In this document: positions 31,561 through 42,472 of the stretch, piece after piece
How the letters are laid out: each line of letters starts with the position of its first letter
Numbering within the stretch: the stretch's first letter is position 1
NCBI RefSeq assembly: GCF_021462405.1
Contig: NZ_JAKEDU010000010.1
Coordinates: 17,394 to 71,156, forward strand
Direction of reading: 5' to 3'
Length of the DNA stretch: 53,763 nt
From: Thermus tengchongensis
GTDB taxonomy: Bacteria > Deinococcota > Deinococci > Deinococcales > Thermaceae
The notes under the pieces: model-generated
What the model saw: the letters and a program-made list of their open reading frames with translations, nothing else
The model's database searches: none
Told to the model about the DNA's origin: nothing
Position numbers and translations under genes: made by a program

Positions 31561-33414
31561 ATGGAAGACTTCACCTGGCGCGTGGGCGGCCCCCAAGGGG
31601 GCGGTATAGAGACGGCGGCCACCCTGTTCGCCCGGGCGGTGGGCAAGGGGGGCTGGTGGGTGGCCACCAAGCGGGAGTACCACTCCAACATCATGGGGCG
31701 GCACTCCTACCTGGACGTGCGGCTCTCGCGAAAACCCGTGGAGGCCTTCCGAGAAAGGGTGGAGATGCTGGTGGCCCTGGACGGGGAGACCCTGGCCCGC
31801 CACCTGGACCAGGTGCGCCCTGGAGGAGCGCTCCTTTACGACCCCAAGGTGCTGGACCTTACGGTGCACAAGCTCCCCATGCTGGACCACCGGGTGGCGG
31901 ATGCCCTCTCGGAGCGCTTCGGCAAGCTGGACCCGAGCTTGAAGGAGATTCTGCAGGTCTACGTGGAGGCAGGGGTCCAGCCCCTACCCTACCCCTTTGA
32001 GGAGGTGGCGGACCGGATTGGGGCGGAGCTGGGCGTCCCTTCCCTGCAGGCCCGGCGCACCCTGAACACCATCGCCGTGGCGGCGAGCCTCCACTTCCTG
32101 GGCTTCCCCCTGGAGCCCCTCTTGGAGGCTCTGGCCCTGCAGTTTAGGGGTAAGGTATTAGAGCTAAACCAGAAGGTGGCCGAGGCGGTGTACCGGGAGG
32201 AGGTGCCCAAGCTTCCCTTCCAACTTCACCTGAACGGCTATGAGCCGGGCCGGGTCTACCTCACCGGGGCCCAGGCGGCGGCCTTGGGGAAGCTGGCCGG
32301 GGGGCTTCGCTTCCAGACCTACTACCCCATCAGCCCGGCCACGGACGAGTCCACCTACCTCGAGGCCCACACCGCCTTCCAGGGGGCGGACGTGGCCGTG
32401 GTCCAGACCGAGGACGAGATTGCCGCGGTGACCATGGCCGTGGGCGCCGCCCTCACCGGGGCCAAGGCCGCCACCGCCACCAGCGGCCCCGGCTTCAGCC
32501 TCATGGCTGAGGGCCTGGGCTTTGCCAGCATGATCGAGGCCCCCTTGGTGGTGACCCTCTACCAGCGGGGTGGGCCTTCTACCGGCCTTCCCACCCGCAC
32601 CGAGCAGGGCGACTTGATGTTCGCCATCCGGGGTGGGCACGGGGAATACCCCCGGCTGGTCCTGGCCTCGGGGGACATTCTGGACGCCTTCTTGGACGCC
32701 CAAAAGGCCTTGGTCTGGGCCTGGCGCTACCAGACGGTGGTGGTGCATCTTTTGGACAAGTTCCTGGCCTCCATGGCCCAAAGCCTTCCCAAGGAGGCCT
32801 TGAAGGTGCTCTCCCTGGATGGAGAGAAGCGCCTTACCCCCAGAAAGGAGGGGTTTGGCCCCTACGAGCGCTACGCCCCTTCCGAGGACGGCATCTCCCC
32901 CTTCATCCCCATCGGTGCCCCTGGGGGCTTCTACTGGATGACCTCGGACGAGCACGACCTCGAGGGCCACATCACGGAGGATGTGGCCCTCAGGGAATAC
33001 CAGATGGAAAAGCGCATGCGCAAGCTGGAAGCCGCCCGTAAGGAGATCCCCCTCGAGGACCAGTACACCCTTTACCGGGATGGGGAGGTGCTGGTCCTGG
33101 GCTGGGGCACGGTGAAGGGCACCCTCCTGGAGGCCCTGGACCACCTGCCCGGGGTAGGGTATCTGCACCTCAGGCTCCTTTGGCCCTTCCCCGAGATCGG
33201 CCCCCTCCTGGAGGGAAAAAGGCTGGTCACGGTGGAGCACAACTACTCAGGGCAGCTGGCGGACCTGGTGCAGCAGGAAACCTTAAAGCGGGTCCATCAC
33301 CGCATCGTGAAGTACAACGGCCGCCCCATCACCTTGGATGAGGCGGTGGAGGCCTTGGAACAGGTGCTTGCGGGCAGGGCCCCGGAGCGCCTGGTGCTTA
33401 GGAGAGGAGTGTAA
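31561..33414 (+). CDS. 2-oxoacid:ferredoxin oxidoreductase, fused gamma-alpha subunit
   Basis: The protein has 617 residues. Residues ~1-185 are the gamma domain ([19 protein letters not shown]) fused to the alpha domain, ~210-617, with the substrate motif [14 protein letters not shown] near residue 258 (YPITPSSDE-like) and [15 protein letters not shown]. With the beta subunit it oxidatively decarboxylates 2-oxoglutarate or a related 2-oxoacid to acyl-CoA, reducing ferredoxin. AAGGAGGG lies just before the ATG; a TAGGGT -10 candidate is at 31533. Confidence 0.92.
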   Translation: MEDFTWRVGGPQGGGIETAATLFARAVGKGGWWVATKREYHSNIMGRHSYLDVRLSRKPVEAFRERVEMLVALDGETLARHLDQVRPGGALLYDPKVLDLTVHKLPMLDHRVADALSERFGKLDPSLKEILQVYVEAGVQPLPYPFEEVADRIGAELGVPSLQARRTLNTIAVAASLHFLGFPLEPLLEALALQFRGKVLELNQKVAEAVYREEVPKLPFQLHLNGYEPGRVYLTGAQAAALGKLAGGLRFQTYYPISPATDESTYLEAHTAFQGADVAVVQTEDEIAAVTMAVGAALTGAKAATATSGPGFSLMAEGLGFASMIEAPLVVTLYQRGGPSTGLPTRTEQGDLMFAIRGGHGEYPRLVLASGDILDAFLDAQKALVWAWRYQTVVVHLLDKFLASMAQSLPKEALKVLSLDGEKRLTPRKEGFGPYERYAPSEDGISPFIPIGAPGGFYWMTSDEHDLEGHITEDVALREYQMEKRMRKLEAARKEIPLEDQYTLYRDGEVLVLGWGTVKGTLLEALDHLPGVGYLHLRLLWPFPEIGPLLEGKRLVTVEHNYSGQLADLVQQETLKRVHHRIVKYNGRPITLDEAVEALEQVLAGRAPERLVLRRGV

Positions 33415-33416
33415 CC

Positions 33417-34331
33417 ATGTTGGAACTCAAACTTGCCGATTACAAGGCGGAAAAGCAACCGGACTGGTGCCCGGGCTGCGGGGACTATGGCATCCTTTCT
33501 GCGTTGCAGATGGCCCTTTTTGAGCTGCGGAAGGACCCCAGCCAGACCGTGGTCTTCTCGGGGATCGGTTGCTCGGCCAAAACCCCCCACTACCTGAACG
33601 TGTACGGGGTCCACACCTTGCACGGCCGCGTGCTGCCCATCGCCCAGGGGGCCAAGCTGGCCAACCCCCACCTCACGGTGGTGGCGGTGGGCGGGGACGG
33701 GGATGGCCTCGGCATCGGGGCCGGGCACTTTGTGGCCGCAGGCCGCCGTAACGTGGACATGCTCTACATCCTCTACGACAACGAGGTCTACGGCCTCACC
33801 AAGGGGCAGGCGGGGCCCACCTTGGGCCTTGGGGAGAAGACCAAAAGCCTCCCCAAGCCCAACCCCCAAGGGCGCATCAACCCCCTTCTCCTGGCCTTTG
33901 CCTCCGGCTACACCTGGATCGCCCGCGGCTACGCCTACGACGTGAAGGGCCTGAAGGAGCTCATCAAGGAGGGCCTCGAGCACAAGGGCCTGGCCTTCCT
34001 CCACGTCCTTCAGCCCTGCCCCACCTACAACGACCTGCACACCAAGGAGTGGTTCGCTCCTAGGCTCTACAAGCTCCAGGATGAGGGGTACGATCCGTAT
34101 GTTCCCGAGGGGCTTCCCCCAGAGGAGTTGGACAAGAAGATGGCGCAATTCCAGGAAAAGGCCGCAGAATGGGGAGAAAGGATTCCCATAGGGGTTTTCT
34201 GGAAGGCGGAGGTGCCCACCTTTGAGGAGCGCCTCAAGGCCTACCTGCCCCGCTACCCCGAGGTCTACCCCGCCCTGGGGCAGCGGGAGCCTTTGGACCT
34301 CGAGGGGCTCCTGAAGGAGTTCGCCCTCTAG
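33417..34331 (+). CDS. 2-oxoacid:ferredoxin oxidoreductase beta subunit
   Basis: The protein has 304 residues, starting 2 bp after the alpha stop. [4Fe-4S] ligands: WCPGCGDYG (Cys18, Cys21), [11 protein letters not shown] near 47, and QPCPTYND near 199. Thiamine diphosphate/Mg site: [14 protein letters not shown]...[14 protein letters not shown] near residues 92-135. No delta (ferredoxin-like) subunit is adjacent, as usual for the two-subunit archaeal-type enzyme. Confidence 0.93.
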   Translation: MLELKLADYKAEKQPDWCPGCGDYGILSALQMALFELRKDPSQTVVFSGIGCSAKTPHYLNVYGVHTLHGRVLPIAQGAKLANPHLTVVAVGGDGDGLGIGAGHFVAAGRRNVDMLYILYDNEVYGLTKGQAGPTLGLGEKTKSLPKPNPQGRINPLLLAFASGYTWIARGYAYDVKGLKELIKEGLEHKGLAFLHVLQPCPTYNDLHTKEWFAPRLYKLQDEGYDPYVPEGLPPEELDKKMAQFQEKAAEWGERIPIGVFWKAEVPTFEERLKAYLPRYPEVYPALGQREPLDLEGLLKEFAL

Positions 34332-34888
34332 GGCCGGATGAGCCGCTGGGGGGTGGCGATCAGGTCCACCCGGCGCTCCGGCTCCACGGGGAGCTTGGGG
34401 TAGACCATGAGGGCGTGGGCCAGGGTGGCGAAGGGGGCTTCCACGGCAAGCCAGCCTTGGGGAAAGCCATAGCCCTTCCCCACCCACCCCCCTTCCTCGT
34501 CCACGGCCACAGCCCCGATGAGGACCAGGTCGATGGGCTGGCCCTTTAGATCCACCCTCACCCCATAGCGGTAGGCCTCCCGCACCCGCTTGAGCCGCCT
34601 AGGGTCCAGGTCCTTGAGGAGCACGAACTCCCCTGGCCGGTCGGGGTGGGGGAGGATCAGGGCCTTCCCTTGCCGCAGGGCCTCCTCCCGCAGGGGTTTC
34701 AGCACTGCATCCATACCCGCCAGGATGAGCCTGGCCCTTTGGAACTCCGGGGTGCGGAGGAGGTGCGCCGCCGCCCGCTTGGCCCCCAGGAAGTTGGGGT
34801 GGTGGCCGTGGGGGGGTGTGGGGTGGAGGGCCAGGTCGTAGCGGGCCAGGGTGTTCCAGACCTCTTCCCTGAGCTCGCCTAGGGTCAT
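34328..34888 (-). CDS. 5-formyltetrahydrofolate cyclo-ligase-like protein
   Basis: The protein has 186 residues from ATG 34888, coupled to the PIN gene by a 4-bp overlap; a longer frame upstream runs through that gene. [44 protein letters not shown] and the C-terminal [26 protein letters not shown] are typical of the archaeal-type MTHFS-like branch. The canonical activity is ATP-dependent conversion of 5-formyl-THF to methenyl-THF. Convergent with the oxidoreductase beta gene (4-bp overlap). Confidence 0.75.
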   Translation of the reverse strand: MTLGELREEVWNTLARYDLALHPTPPHGHHPNFLGAKRAAAHLLRTPEFQRARLILAGMDAVLKPLREEALRQGKALILPHPDRPGEFVLLKDLDPRRLKRVREAYRYGVRVDLKGQPIDLVLIGAVAVDEEGGWVGKGYGFPQGWLAVEAPFATLAHALMVYPKLPVEPERRVDLIATPQRLIRP

Positions 34889-35331
34889 GGGCCTAGGAGG
34901 TGAAGGGAAACCCCCGGCAGGAGGCCCTTGGCCTGCCCCTCGAGGGCCTTCTGGTATAGCCTCCGGTCCGCCGTCCAAAAGGGGGCGGCAAGCCCTTCGG
35001 CCAAGGCCAGGTAGTGGGCGTCGTAGACCGCTCCCAGCCCCAACTCGTGGCCCAGCTCCAAGGCCCGGGTGTGGATCCAGGGCTCCTGAAAGTAGCGGAA
35101 GCCCAGGCGCAGGGCTTGGCGCCAAAGGGTCTGGGCTTCCCCCAGGGTCATTTCCCCAGCTCGGGCGTAGCGGTACAGGGCGTTGGCTGCCTCGTAAAGG
35201 GCCAGGCTGGGGAGGGCCATCTCCAGTTCCTTGGCTTTCCACTCCCGGTAGTGCTGGACGGCGGGGGCCCTTTCCGAGTCCGCCAGGAGAAGGCGCACCA
35301 GGACGCTAGCGTCCAGGACCAAGAAGCTCAC
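34885..35331 (-). CDS. PIN-domain toxin (VapC family)
   Basis: The protein has 148 residues. PIN catalytic acids: LVLDASVLVRLL (Asp7), ALYEAANAL (Glu46), GAVYDAHYLALAE (Asp104) and FWTADRRLYQKA (Asp122), all present. An RNase toxin that commonly targets tRNA or rRNA. Start lies 26 bp inside the antitoxin 3' end. Confidence 0.85.
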   Translation of the reverse strand: MSFLVLDASVLVRLLLADSERAPAVQHYREWKAKELEMALPSLALYEAANALYRYARAGEMTLGEAQTLWRQALRLGFRYFQEPWIHTRALELGHELGLGAVYDAHYLALAEGLAAPFWTADRRLYQKALEGQAKGLLPGVSLHLLGP

Positions 35332-35608
35332 GGTCCCGCTCCTCCCGCATGGCCCCGATCACCTCTTCCGGCGGCGTGAGGGGTCTTCCCAGGCGCTCCC
35401 GGATGCCCCGGTTCACGCTCAGGATAAGCCCCAAGGGATCCTCCCCCTCGCCCTTCAGGCGCTCGTAGGCCTCGGGGGAGAGGATGACCGCCAAGGGCTT
35501 GCCCCGCCCCTCCACCAGGATCACCTCCCCCTCGCCCACCCGCCGGAGCACCTCCCCGAAGTGCACCCGGGCCTCTGTGGCGCTGAGCCTGCGCTTTTGA
35601 TGCATCAT
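35306..35608 (-). CDS. Phd/YefM-type antitoxin
   Basis: The protein has 100 residues from ATG 35608 (MMHQKRRLSATEARVHFGEVLRRVGEGE). The N-terminal ATEAR-x-FGEVLRRV motif and EGRGKPLAVILSPEAYERL are the Phd/YefM DNA-binding fold. A short repeat (atgca/tgcat, 5-bp arms) at the start codon is a candidate autorepression site. TAAACT lies 10 bases upstream. Paired with the PIN toxin; divergent from dnaE. Confidence 0.82.
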   Translation of the reverse strand: MMHQKRRLSATEARVHFGEVLRRVGEGEVILVEGRGKPLAVILSPEAYERLKGEGEDPLGLILSVNRGIRERLGRPLTPPEEVIGAMREERDRELLGPGR

Positions 35609-35650
35609 TGCATGGATTAGTTTATTCCCGCGGGAGGCCGGCCGCAAGCG

Positions 35651-35656
35651 TAAGCT
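35651..35656 (+). promoter_or_regulatory. -10 box TAAGCT of dnaE
   Basis: TAAGCT ends 7 bases before ATG 35664; no Shine-Dalgarno intervenes. Confidence 0.6.
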
Positions 35657-35663
35657 GAAACCT

Positions 35664-38600
35664 ATGGGCTCGAGGCCAAAGTTCGCCCACCTGCACCAGC
35701 ACACCCAGTTCTCCCTCCTGGACGGGGCGGCGAAGCTTTCTGACCTTCTTGAATGGGTGAAGACGGTTTCCCCCGAGGACCCCGCCCTGGCCATCACCGA
35801 CCACGGCAACCTCTTTGGCGCTGTGGAGTTCTACAAGAAGGCCACCGCCATGGGGGTGAAGCCCATCATCGGCTACGAGGCCTACGTGGCCGCGGAAAGC
35901 CGCTACGACCGTAAGCGGGGCAAGGGCCTGGACGGGGGCTACTTCCACCTCACCCTTCTCGCCAAGGACTTCACGGGCTACCAGAACTTGGTGCGCCTGG
36001 CGAGCCGGGCCTACCTGGAGGGGTTTTACGAAAAACCCCGCATTGACCGGGAGATTCTAAGGGAGCATTCAGAGGGGCTTATCGCTCTCTCCGGCTGCCT
36101 AGGGGCGGAGATCCCCCAGTTCATCCTGCAAGACCGCCTGGACCTGGCCGAGGCCCGGCTCAACGAGTATTTGGCCATCTTCGGCGACCGCTTCTTCATC
36201 GAGATCCAGAACCACGGCCTGCCGGAGCAGAAGAAGGTAAACGAGGTCCTCCGGGAGTTTGCCCGGAAGTACGGCCTGGGGATGGTGGCCACCAATGACG
36301 GCCACTACGTGCGCAAGGAGGACGCCCGGGCCCACGAGGTGCTTCTCGCCATCCAGTCCAAGAGCACCCTGGATGATCCCGAGCGCTGGCGTTTCCCCTG
36401 CGACGAGTTCTACGTGAAGACCCCGGAGGAGATGCGGGCCATGCTCCCAAAGGAGGAGTGGGGGGACGAGCCCTTCGACAACACGGTGGAGATCGCCCGC
36501 ATGTGCAACGTGGACCTCCCCATCGGGGACAAGATGACCTACCGCATCCCCCGCTTCCCCCTCCCCAAGGGCCGCACCGAGGCCCAGTACCTGCGTGAGC
36601 TCACCTTCAAGGGGCTCCTTGGGCGCTACCCCGACCGCATCACCGAGGACTTTTACCGGGAGGTTTTCCGGCGGCTGGGCAAGATGCCCCCCCACGGGGA
36701 CGGGGCGGCCTTGGCGGCGAGCCTGGCCCAGGTGGAGCAGGCCGCCTGGGAGGGGTTGTTGCGGGAGCTACCCCCTTTGGAAGGGGTAAGGGAGTGGACG
36801 GCGGAGGCCATCCTCCACCGGGCGCTGTACGAGCTTGCCATCATCGAGCGCATGGGCTTTCCCGGCTACTTCCTCATCGTCCAGGACTATATCAACTGGG
36901 CCAAGGAGAACGGCATCTCCGTGGGGCCGGGGCGCGGTTCCGCGGCGGGGAGCCTGGTGGCCTACGCCGTGGGCATCACCAACATCGACCCCCTGCGCTT
37001 CGGCCTCCTCTTTGAGCGCTTCCTGAACCCGGAGCGGGTCTCCATGCCGGACATCGACACCGACTTCTCTGACCAGAAGCGGGACCAGGTGATCGAGTAC
37101 GTGCGGAGGCGCTACGGGAAGGACAAGGTGGCCCAGATCGGCACCTTTGGGAGCCTGGCCTCCAAGGCCGCCTTGAAGGACGTGGCCCGGGTTTACGGCA
37201 TCCCCCACAAGAAGGCGGAGGAGCTGGCCAAGCTGATTCCCGTGCAGTTCGGCAAGCCCAAGCCCCTGGCCGAGGCCATAGAGCTGGTGCCGGAGCTAAA
37301 GGCGGAGATGGAGAAAGACCCCCGGGTGCGGGAGGTGATTGAGGTGGCCATGCGCCTGGAGGGCCTGAACCGCCACGCTTCCGTGCACGCCGCCGGGGTG
37401 GTGATCGCCCAAGAGCCCCTCACCGACCTGGTGCCCCTCATGCGGGACCAGGAGGGGCGGCCCGTGACCCAGTACGACATGGGGGCGGTGGAGGCCTTGG
37501 GGCTTTTGAAGATGGACTTCCTGGGCCTGCGCACCCTCACCTTCCTGGACGAGGCCAAGAAGATCGTCAAGGAGTCCAAGGGGGTGGAGCTGGACTACGA
37601 CCGGCTTCCCCTGGACGACCCCAAGACCTTTGAGCTCCTCGCCCGGGGGGAGACCAAGGGGGTGTTCCAGCTGGAGTCCGGGGGGATGACGAACACGGTG
37701 CGGGGGTTGAAGCCCAGGCGCCTCGAGGACATCATCGCCCTGGTCTCCCTCTACCGCCCTGGGCCCATGGAGCACATTCCCACCTACATCCGCCGCCACC
37801 ACGGGCAGGAGCCCGTGAGCTACGTGGAGTTCCCCCACGCGGAGAAGTACCTGAGGCCCATCCTGGATGAGACCTACGGTATCCCCGTCTACCAGGAGCA
37901 GATCATGCAGATCGCCTCCGCAGTGGCCGGGTACTCCCTGGGGGAGGCGGACCTCCTCCGCCGCGCCATGGGCAAGAAGAAGGTGGAGGAGATGCAGAAG
38001 CACCGGGAGCGCTTCGTGCGGGGGGCCAGGGAGCGGGGCGTGCCCGAGGAGGAGGCCAACCGGCTTTTTGACATGCTGGAGGCCTTCGCCAACTATGGCT
38101 TTAACAAGAGCCATGCAGCCGCCTACAGCCTCCTCTCCTACCAGACCGCCTACGTGAAGGCCCACTACCCGGTGGAGTTCATGGCCGCCCTCCTCACCGT
38201 GGAGCGCCACGACTCCGACAAGGTGGCGGAGTACATCCGGGACGCCCGGGCCATGGGCATTGCCGTCCTTCCCCCGGACATCAACCGCTCGGGCTTCGAC
38301 TTCAAGGTGGTGGGGGAAGAGATCCTCTTTGGCCTCTCCGCGGTGAAAAACGTGGGGGAAGGCGCCGCTAGGGCCATCCTAGAGGAGAGGGAGCGGGGGG
38401 GGCGCTTCCGGAGCCTGGGGGACTTCCTCAAGCGCCTGGACGAGAAGGTGGTGAATAAGCGCACCCTGGAGTCCCTCATCAAGGCGGGGGCCTTTGACGC
38501 CTTTGGGGACAGGGCCCGGTTGCTGGCTTCCTTGGACGCCCTGCTCCGGTGGGCGGCGGAAAGCAGGGAGCGGGAGCGATCCGGCATGATGGGCTTGTTC

Positions 38601-39332
38601 GCTGAGGTGGAAGAGCCTCCCTTGGTGGAGGCCGAGCCCTTGGACGAGATCACCCGCCTACGCTACGAAAAGGAGGCCCTGGGGATCTACGTCTCCGGCC
38701 ACCCCGTTTTGCGCTACCCCGGGCTTCGGGAGGTGGCGAGCTGCCCCCTGGCCGAACTCCCCCACTTCGCCCGCGACCTCCCGCCCCGCGCCCGGGTGCT
38801 CCTTTCCGGCATGGTGGAGGAGGTGGTGCGCAAGCCCACGAGGAGCGGGGGCATGATGGCCCGCTTCATGCTCTCCGATGAGACCGGGGCCCTGGAGGTG
38901 GTGGCTTTTGGCCGGGCTTACGAGGGGGTTTCCCCCAAGCTCAAGGAGGATACCCCCCTTCTGGTCCTGGCGGAGGTGGAGCGGGAAGAGGGGGGGCTTA
39001 GGGTCATCGCCCAGGCGGTCTGGACCTACGAGGAGGTGGCCGAGGCCCCCAGGGCCCTCGAGGTGGAGGTGGACCACGCTCTTTTGGACGAAGCGGGTGT
39101 GGCCCTCCTAAAGAGCCTTCTGGACGAGTACCCCGGGACCCTTCCCCTTTACCTCAGGGTGCAAGGGCCTTTTGGTGAGGCCATCCTCTCCTTGCGGGAA
39201 ACCCGGGTGGGGGAAGGAGCGCTGGAGGCCCTCGAGGCCGAGGGGTTCCGCGCCTATCTGGTCCCGGATCGGGAGGCCTTCCTCCAGGGGAACGGCGGAG
39301 GAGGGTCCAAGGAGGAAGTGGTGCCCTTTTAA
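35664..39332 (+). CDS. dnaE: DNA polymerase III alpha subunit
   Basis: The protein of 1222 residues is a full-length replicative polymerase. PHP domain (FAHLHQHTQFSLLDGAAKL; HGN, ALTDHGN) at residues 1-280, palm with catalytic PDIDTDF (Asp463, Asp465) and a third acid in LLKMDFLGLRTL, beta-binding and tandem helix-hairpin-helix, then an OB-fold (GMVEEVVRKPTRSGGMMARFMLSDETGALEVV) and C-terminal domain that contacts tau. No intein or frameshift. Product works with dnaX 7 kb upstream. A strong palindrome follows its stop. Confidence 0.98.
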   Translation: MGSRPKFAHLHQHTQFSLLDGAAKLSDLLEWVKTVSPEDPALAITDHGNLFGAVEFYKKATAMGVKPIIGYEAYVAAESRYDRKRGKGLDGGYFHLTLLAKDFTGYQNLVRLASRAYLEGFYEKPRIDREILREHSEGLIALSGCLGAEIPQFILQDRLDLAEARLNEYLAIFGDRFFIEIQNHGLPEQKKVNEVLREFARKYGLGMVATNDGHYVRKEDARAHEVLLAIQSKSTLDDPERWRFPCDEFYVKTPEEMRAMLPKEEWGDEPFDNTVEIARMCNVDLPIGDKMTYRIPRFPLPKGRTEAQYLRELTFKGLLGRYPDRITEDFYREVFRRLGKMPPHGDGAALAASLAQVEQAAWEGLLRELPPLEGVREWTAEAILHRALYELAIIERMGFPGYFLIVQDYINWAKENGISVGPGRGSAAGSLVAYAVGITNIDPLRFGLLFERFLNPERVSMPDIDTDFSDQKRDQVIEYVRRRYGKDKVAQIGTFGSLASKAALKDVARVYGIPHKKAEELAKLIPVQFGKPKPLAEAIELVPELKAEMEKDPRVREVIEVAMRLEGLNRHASVHAAGVVIAQEPLTDLVPLMRDQEGRPVTQYDMGAVEALGLLKMDFLGLRTLTFLDEAKKIVKESKGVELDYDRLPLDDPKTFELLARGETKGVFQLESGGMTNTVRGLKPRRLEDIIALVSLYRPGPMEHIPTYIRRHHGQEPVSYVEFPHAEKYLRPILDETYGIPVYQEQIMQIASAVAGYSLGEADLLRRAMGKKKVEEMQKHRERFVRGARERGVPEEEANRLFDMLEAFANYGFNKSHAAAYSLLSYQTAYVKAHYPVEFMAALLTVERHDSDKVAEYIRDARAMGIAVLPPDINRSGFDFKVVGEEILFGLSAVKNVGEGAARAILEERERGGRFRSLGDFLKRLDEKVVNKRTLESLIKAGAFDAFGDRARLLASLDALLRWAAESRERERSGMMGLFAEVEEPPLVEAEPLDEITRLRYEKEALGIYVSGHPVLRYPGLREVASCPLAELPHFARDLPPRARVLLSGMVEEVVRKPTRSGGMMARFMLSDETGALEVVAFGRAYEGVSPKLKEDTPLLVLAEVEREEGGLRVIAQAVWTYEEVAEAPRALEVEVDHALLDEAGVALLKSLLDEYPGTLPLYLRVQGPFGEAILSLRETRVGEGALEALEAEGFRAYLVPDREAFLQGNGGGGSKEEVVPF

Positions 39333-39337
39333 GAAAG

Positions 39338-39369
39338 AAAGGAGGCTGGGCCTAGGCCCAGCCTCCTTT
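39338..39369. terminator. perfect 32-bp palindrome, bidirectional terminator
   Basis: aaaggaggctgggcc (39338-39352) pairs exactly with 39355-39369 (15 bp, loop ta). T-rich flanks on both strands suit termination of dnaE and, from the other side, of groEL. Confidence 0.85.
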
Positions 39370-39385
39370 GCCCCTTTTCCGGGGC

Positions 39386-39412
39386 CCCCAACCTGGCTTT
39401 ACTAGGTTGGGG
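39386..39412 (-). terminator. groEL terminator hairpin
   Basis: On minus, a 9-bp stem (39412-39404 with 39394-39386, 9-base loop) lies 5 bp after the groEL stop, ahead of the larger palindrome. Confidence 0.65.
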
Positions 39413-39417
39413 TGGCT

Positions 39418-41052
<1,635 letters not shown>

Positions 41053-41061
41053 TCACCTCCC

Positions 41062-41367
41062 TTACTGCAGAACCGCCAAAAGGTCGCGCTCGGAGAGGAT
41101 CACGTACTCCTCGCCGTCGATTTCGATCTCGGTGCCGCCGTACTTGGCAAAGACCACGATGTCCCCCTCCTTAACCTCGAGGGGCACCTTCTGCCCGTTC
41201 TCCAGGACGCGGCCCGAGCCCACCGCGATCACCTTGCCCTTCTGGGGCTTCTCCTTGGCGGTGTCGGGGAGCACGATGCCGCCCTTGGTCTTGGGCTCCT
41301 CCTCAATCCGCTTCACCACAACCCGGTCGCCTAGGGGCTTGATCACCGTCTTCACCTCCGCGGCCAT
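41062..41367 (-). CDS. groS: 10-kDa co-chaperonin GroES
   Basis: The protein has 101 residues from ATG 41367, which has AAGGAGGG upstream; GTG 41373 would add two. [35 protein letters not shown] contains the mobile GGIVLP loop; [25 protein letters not shown] is the C-terminal strand set. First of the groSL operon, under a CIRCE-like operator. Confidence 0.97.
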   Translation of the reverse strand: MAAEVKTVIKPLGDRVVVKRIEEEPKTKGGIVLPDTAKEKPQKGKVIAVGSGRVLENGQKVPLEVKEGDIVVFAKYGGTEIEIDGEEYVILSERDLLAVLQ

Positions 41368-41380
41368 ATTCACTCCCTCC

Positions 41381-41409
41381 TTTGACGCTCAAAGGGCGAG
41401 AGTGTCAAA
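41381..41409. promoter_or_regulatory. CIRCE-like operator (HrcA site) of groSL
   Basis: Arms tttgacgctc (41381-41390) and gagtgtcaaa (41400-41409) are separated by exactly 9 bp, one mismatch. This matches the CIRCE layout (arms of 9, spacer 9) with diverged outer bases (TTTGACACTC instead of TTAGCACTC). It begins at about the predicted start point. Confidence 0.8.
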
Positions 41410-41418
41410 CCAAGGGTT

Positions 41419-41447
41419 ATTATTTCGCCCCCGCATGTTCCTGTCAA
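41419..41447 (-). promoter_or_regulatory. groSL promoter
   Basis: Minus-strand TTGACA (41447-41442), 17-bp spacer, AATAAT (41424-41419). Start near 41412, just upstream of the CIRCE-like repeat. Confidence 0.85.
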
Positions 41448-41456
41448 GGGGGTTGA

Positions 41457-41701
41457 GGGGGGTTTTATAAGGTCAGCACGGGGGAGAAGGAGCACGGGCT
41501 CTTGCCCTCGGTGGACACCGAATCCTTTGCGGCCGTCCTGGAGGCTTTTGCCCGGGTCCGAGGGGCGGGAAGGGGAAGGTGGGGCGGGTGGAGGCGCGGT
41601 GCGCTTACCTCCAGACCCAGCCCGCCCTTATCCGGAGCTACACCCTCTTCCACTGGTGGCTAGGGGGATGTTGGAGGGAAGGCTGCAAAAGGAGTTCTTA
41701 A
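41457..41701 (+). pseudogene. possible gene remnant with frameshift
   Basis: The stretch between groES and the methyltransferase gene has no start codon with a promoter, yet a frame from 41463 reads [34 protein letters not shown]..., and after a shift around 41560-41580 another frame reads VGRVEARCAYLQTQPALIRSYTLFHWWLG, then a stop at 41699. Both pieces have protein-like composition. I do not recognise the source. It may be a chance or a decayed gene overlapping the 3' end of the methyltransferase. Confidence 0.3.
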
Positions 41702-42472
41702 ATTTAGGCTTCTTTGGCGTTGGGCCTCGTAGAGGAGGAGGGCGGCGCTCACGGAAACGTTGAGGCTATCCGCCACTCCCCGCATGGGGATGCGCACCCG
41801 AGTCTGGGCCCGCCGAAGCCAGGCCTCGGGGAGCCCCTCGTCCTCGGCCCCCAGGAGGAAGGCCACCCCCCTTCGGTAGTCCTCTTCCCAATAGATCCTT
41901 TCCCCTTTGGGGGTGGCGGCCACCAGGAGGAGCCCCCTTTGCTCCAGGAAGCGGGCCGCTTCTCCTTCGGAGGCGGGGTAGACGGGCAGGGAGAAGACCA
42001 CCCCCGTGGAGTTCCGGATCACCTGGGGGCTATAGAGGTCCACCCCTTCCGCCACCAGGACCAGATCCACCCCTGCCCCGTCCGCGGAGCGCAGGATGGC
42101 CCCAAGGTTGCCGGGTTTTTCCAGGCCCAGAAGGACCAAGACCAGGGGGTTTTGCGGGAGCCGGACCTCCTTTAGGGTTTTGTGGGGCAGACGGAAGACC
42201 CCGATGACGGGAGGCGGGTTCTCCCTTACGGAAACCCGCTCCATCGCCTCCTGGGAAAGCTCCAGGATGGGGGCCGATCCCACCAGGGCTTGGTCCTCAG
42301 GGGTGGCCTTGGGGCCGAGGAGGAGGGTTTCCAGCTGGAGGCCGGCCCTTAGGGCCCGTTCCACCTCCCGCCGTCCCTCCACCAAAAAAAGCCCAGCCCG
42401 CTCCCGCTCCTTGCGTTCCTTCAGGGCAGCCAGGGCCTTCACCCTGGGGTTAGCGGGGCTTTGGATGCGCAT
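41660..42472 (-). CDS. RNA 2'-O-ribose methyltransferase, TrmH/SpoU family
   Basis: The protein has 270 residues from ATG 42472; the upstream frame overlaps the next gene. N-terminal substrate-binding domain (ANPRVKALAALKERKERERAGLFLVEGRREVERAL), then SPOUT domain with the three motifs: LLGLEKPGNLGAILRSADGAG, FLLGAEDEGLPE and IPMRGVADSLNVSVSAALLLYEA (SAM-binding knot). Likely methylates rRNA (23S G2251 or like). Overlaps the Pat-like gene by 23 bp. Confidence 0.9.
   Translation of the reverse strand: MRIQSPANPRVKALAALKERKERERAGLFLVEGRREVERALRAGLQLETLLLGPKATPEDQALVGSAPILELSQEAMERVSVRENPPPVIGVFRLPHKTLKEVRLPQNPLVLVLLGLEKPGNLGAILRSADGAGVDLVLVAEGVDLYSPQVIRNSTGVVFSLPVYPASEGEAARFLEQRGLLLVAATPKGERIYWEEDYRRGVAFLLGAEDEGLPEAWLRRAQTRVRIPMRGVADSLNVSVSAALLLYEAQRQRSLNLRTPFAAFPPTSP

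Noticed and set aside
35306-35809. 167-residue antitoxin start
   Set aside because: The first 67 residues overlap the dnaE coding start in antisense and lack antitoxin character; ATG 35608 begins the Phd fold.
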